A stretch of 6,008 nucleotides of DNA. It comes from Bacillota bacterium. GTDB taxonomy: Bacteria; Bacillota; Clostridia; Christensenellales; Pumilibacteraceae. The notes beneath the pieces were generated by a model that was not told the DNA's origin, did not search any database, and saw only the letters and a program-made list of their open reading frames with translations. Both the position numbers and the translations under genes were made by a program. The DNA is taken from the NCBI GenBank assembly GCA_009787685.1, contig WQSV01000098.1, forward strand, positions 1 through 6,008, written 5' to 3'. Positions 5,501 to 6,008 of the stretch are shown here, piece after piece (position 1 is the first letter of the stretch; the number at the start of each line of letters is the position of its first letter).

Positions 5501-6008
5501 ATATTTCAACTCTAGGGTTTGCTGATGAAACTGCACCTAATTCAAATATTTTCAATGCAAATCCAGATTTAATGGTCTATGAAGCTCGTCCAGTCGTTTT
5601 GGAAATCAACATCGGCAACACACCGTTTGAAGTTGTTTGGAGCGATGAAAGACTTGACAGCAACGAAAACGAGCTTGACCAAAATTCGACAGTTTCGCTT
5701 CTTGATCCAAATGTGTCCTACAACAGACATTACTCTGTTGCAGTCCACAATGTCTCGGCGGGCTTTGAAACTCTTGGGACACAAATCGCAAGAATATCAA
5801 ACTCAACACCAGAGGGGTCAAATCCAACAGTGGGTCAAATTAATGCAATCGTCCCTTACTTTCAATTTGCCGCATATCGTTCAGATGAAGGCTTCCCTTC
5901 AAGGACCTACACAGGAACAAACAGAAATGCAGCGGGAGCTATCCCTCAAGCAACAGCCTTGACCCAAGCAAATTGGGGGGCTGGAATGGACAGGCAAAAT
6001 CAACTTTC
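2575..6008 (+). CDS. Large secreted protein with degenerate RCC1-like repeats (3' end outside window)
   Basis: The frame is open from ATG 2575 to the window edge: 1144 full codons and no stop. Residues 1-14 are basic (MKTKSSFIKNNKRR), 15-33 hydrophobic, and I-A-A before Asp45 suits signal peptidase I, so the protein should be exported. RCC1-like cores appear near residues 49-73 (VQVEAGEDFAIGLTIDGEIY then GW), 146-173 (ending FIYTWGSD), 289-304 (FVAWGN), 333-358, 503-525, 552-579 and 693-717. These seven are much decayed and separated by long insertions. VPFFGxAG occurs twice, at 361 and 479. Cys770, 773, 785 and 789 form C-x2-C-x11-C-x3-C, like a zinc ribbon or a disulfide knot. Residues 790-1144 are polar and probably beta-rich, and I do not recognise them. 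No cell-wall anchor is visible, as the C-terminus is missing. A surface adhesin or binding role is inference. Only the export signal and the RCC1 resemblance of the N-terminal two thirds are supported. Confidence 0.9.
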   Translation, partial: MKTKSSFIKNNKRRIALLCLVALFAVMSVLTMGNFNVGIPSIAADNRLIFVQVEAGEDFAIGLTIDGEIYGWSLIRGSNSDFGWQDNRHIFTSDDEGVHVYEMSQRTLGQFYPGIPTRIPVTFRGMRSIDNSPWHLQGIGGNEIEDRIVQIATTRTAAAFITQRGFIYTWGSDPATMGIELEVAGGTQTTRPWQNGILHRNIMSSTVTGPNPYGSRQYYIPKQNPSFFTPDLIDTLSFRYFDSSGGPVGLGHGAGIGHGLAIEFDNNTDANGIGTNSRRAIGIWGGVDNFVVERADSQFVAWGNMTYMQIPVEGIGYPTPIVGHLDSPGVGGRVVAGAGFVAHIAEVGVDNLSIRGRNYHVPFFGAAGIPLGAGAAFLSRDNSVRGGVPHDPGRTLYGEFANGFFPLINTSLGQDVLLNLDGQLVENLWVEWNNQGYGYLDYGNFNRPSNAVALRNALIPTFQTAPGVSVRATASNPSVPFFGTAGGDFNVARNRMSNNMTNVALGNGIVYFIDSSNNVRFFGTDYNNSHNVSTGHANASGATFTGLPAGDWRQVVAGQVPMGANTALIRDDNAIVGYDTLFRRGADLLLGGNPVGMDISWGHSISKVETLVGATSLNLLPVDGNPFHWYDFAGHGIQNSHISAALLDEVQNIGGANRQVWAWNRDGNSTGNIVADTGGWVHFHNFRLSENHQIATISSGYGNNLFAISSQGVMFRIQWEANFTYGGQTGLFVARAMTEFQDENGDTLEGWSTRGLANALSVDFRVNMNCVGCRPRAAGQPLVACDENCNRTAAQHSTDNPVRVNVGYQTPTGGVSPHDLTRLNVYGTLPIAQRAGLADDRFSIYEDSRLGHAYRLLLTDPRSDTIVPHLVPGATQIPPVTRGDFAENVETFVPVGHFGMFRKGENPNLVGDYMTANPTLPLNRSWSMNPFDNQFFGIEIDNFVSGSRNLSFTITPRQSTQGETIRLVFWIGRVDNISTLGFADETAPNSNIFNANPDLMVYEARPVVLEINIGNTPFEVVWSDERLDSNENELDQNSTVSLLDPNVSYNRHYSVAVHNVSAGFETLGTQIARISNSTPEGSNPTVGQINAIVPYFQFAAYRSDEGFPSRTYTGTNRNAAGAIPQATALTQANWGAGMDRQNQL

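Overview
This window carries two secreted proteins of the RCC1 beta-propeller type, both on the + strand, separated by an unusual, AT-rich, motif-laden intergenic region of about 960 bases. It looks like an AT-rich, Gram-positive (Bacillota/Clostridia-like) genome, probably an uncultured host-associated lineage. The reasons are AGA-rich arginine codon use, AAGGAG-type ribosome binding sites, near-consensus sigma-A promoters, a lipoprotein signal and a Sec signal peptide. The taxonomic placement is inference. Every tryptophan I read in the two genes is TGG and no TGA falls in frame, so the standard bacterial code applies and a Mycoplasma-type code is unlikely.

Region by region: (1) Bases 1-145 hold a tight series of small hairpins, most followed directly by TTGAC or TTGAT. 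They include two diverged copies of a 26-base unit 73 bases apart whose stems differ by a compensatory pair change. The last hairpin merges into the -35 box of a promoter (140-168). (2) 206-1615 encodes a 469-residue predicted lipoprotein with seven RCC1-type repeats, enough for one complete seven-bladed propeller, plus an acidic insertion and a four-cysteine insertion. (3) A strong intrinsic terminator (1645-1679) ends that transcript. (4) 1680-2574 has no convincing gene. It holds a G9 run, several inverted repeats, a very AT-rich stretch, and four TTRTTCACA motifs resembling DnaA boxes, three of them at helical-turn spacing. A near-consensus promoter (2176-2204) lies between the motifs and starts a leader of about 360 nt with a 10-bp hairpin and a possible 15-codon peptide. 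(5) 2575 to the window end is one uninterrupted reading frame, at least 1144 codons. It has a signal peptide, about seven degenerate RCC1-like segments, a zinc-finger-like cysteine quartet and a long beta-rich region I do not recognise. Its C-terminus lies outside the window.

The two proteins look like distant relatives: both begin MKTK, both are exported, both use RCC1-type repeats and both carry a cysteine quartet. They are probably surface binding or adhesion proteins, each with its own promoter. The nearest characterised secreted bacterial RCC1-type propeller I know is BLIP-II, a beta-lactamase inhibitor, but nothing here shows that activity.
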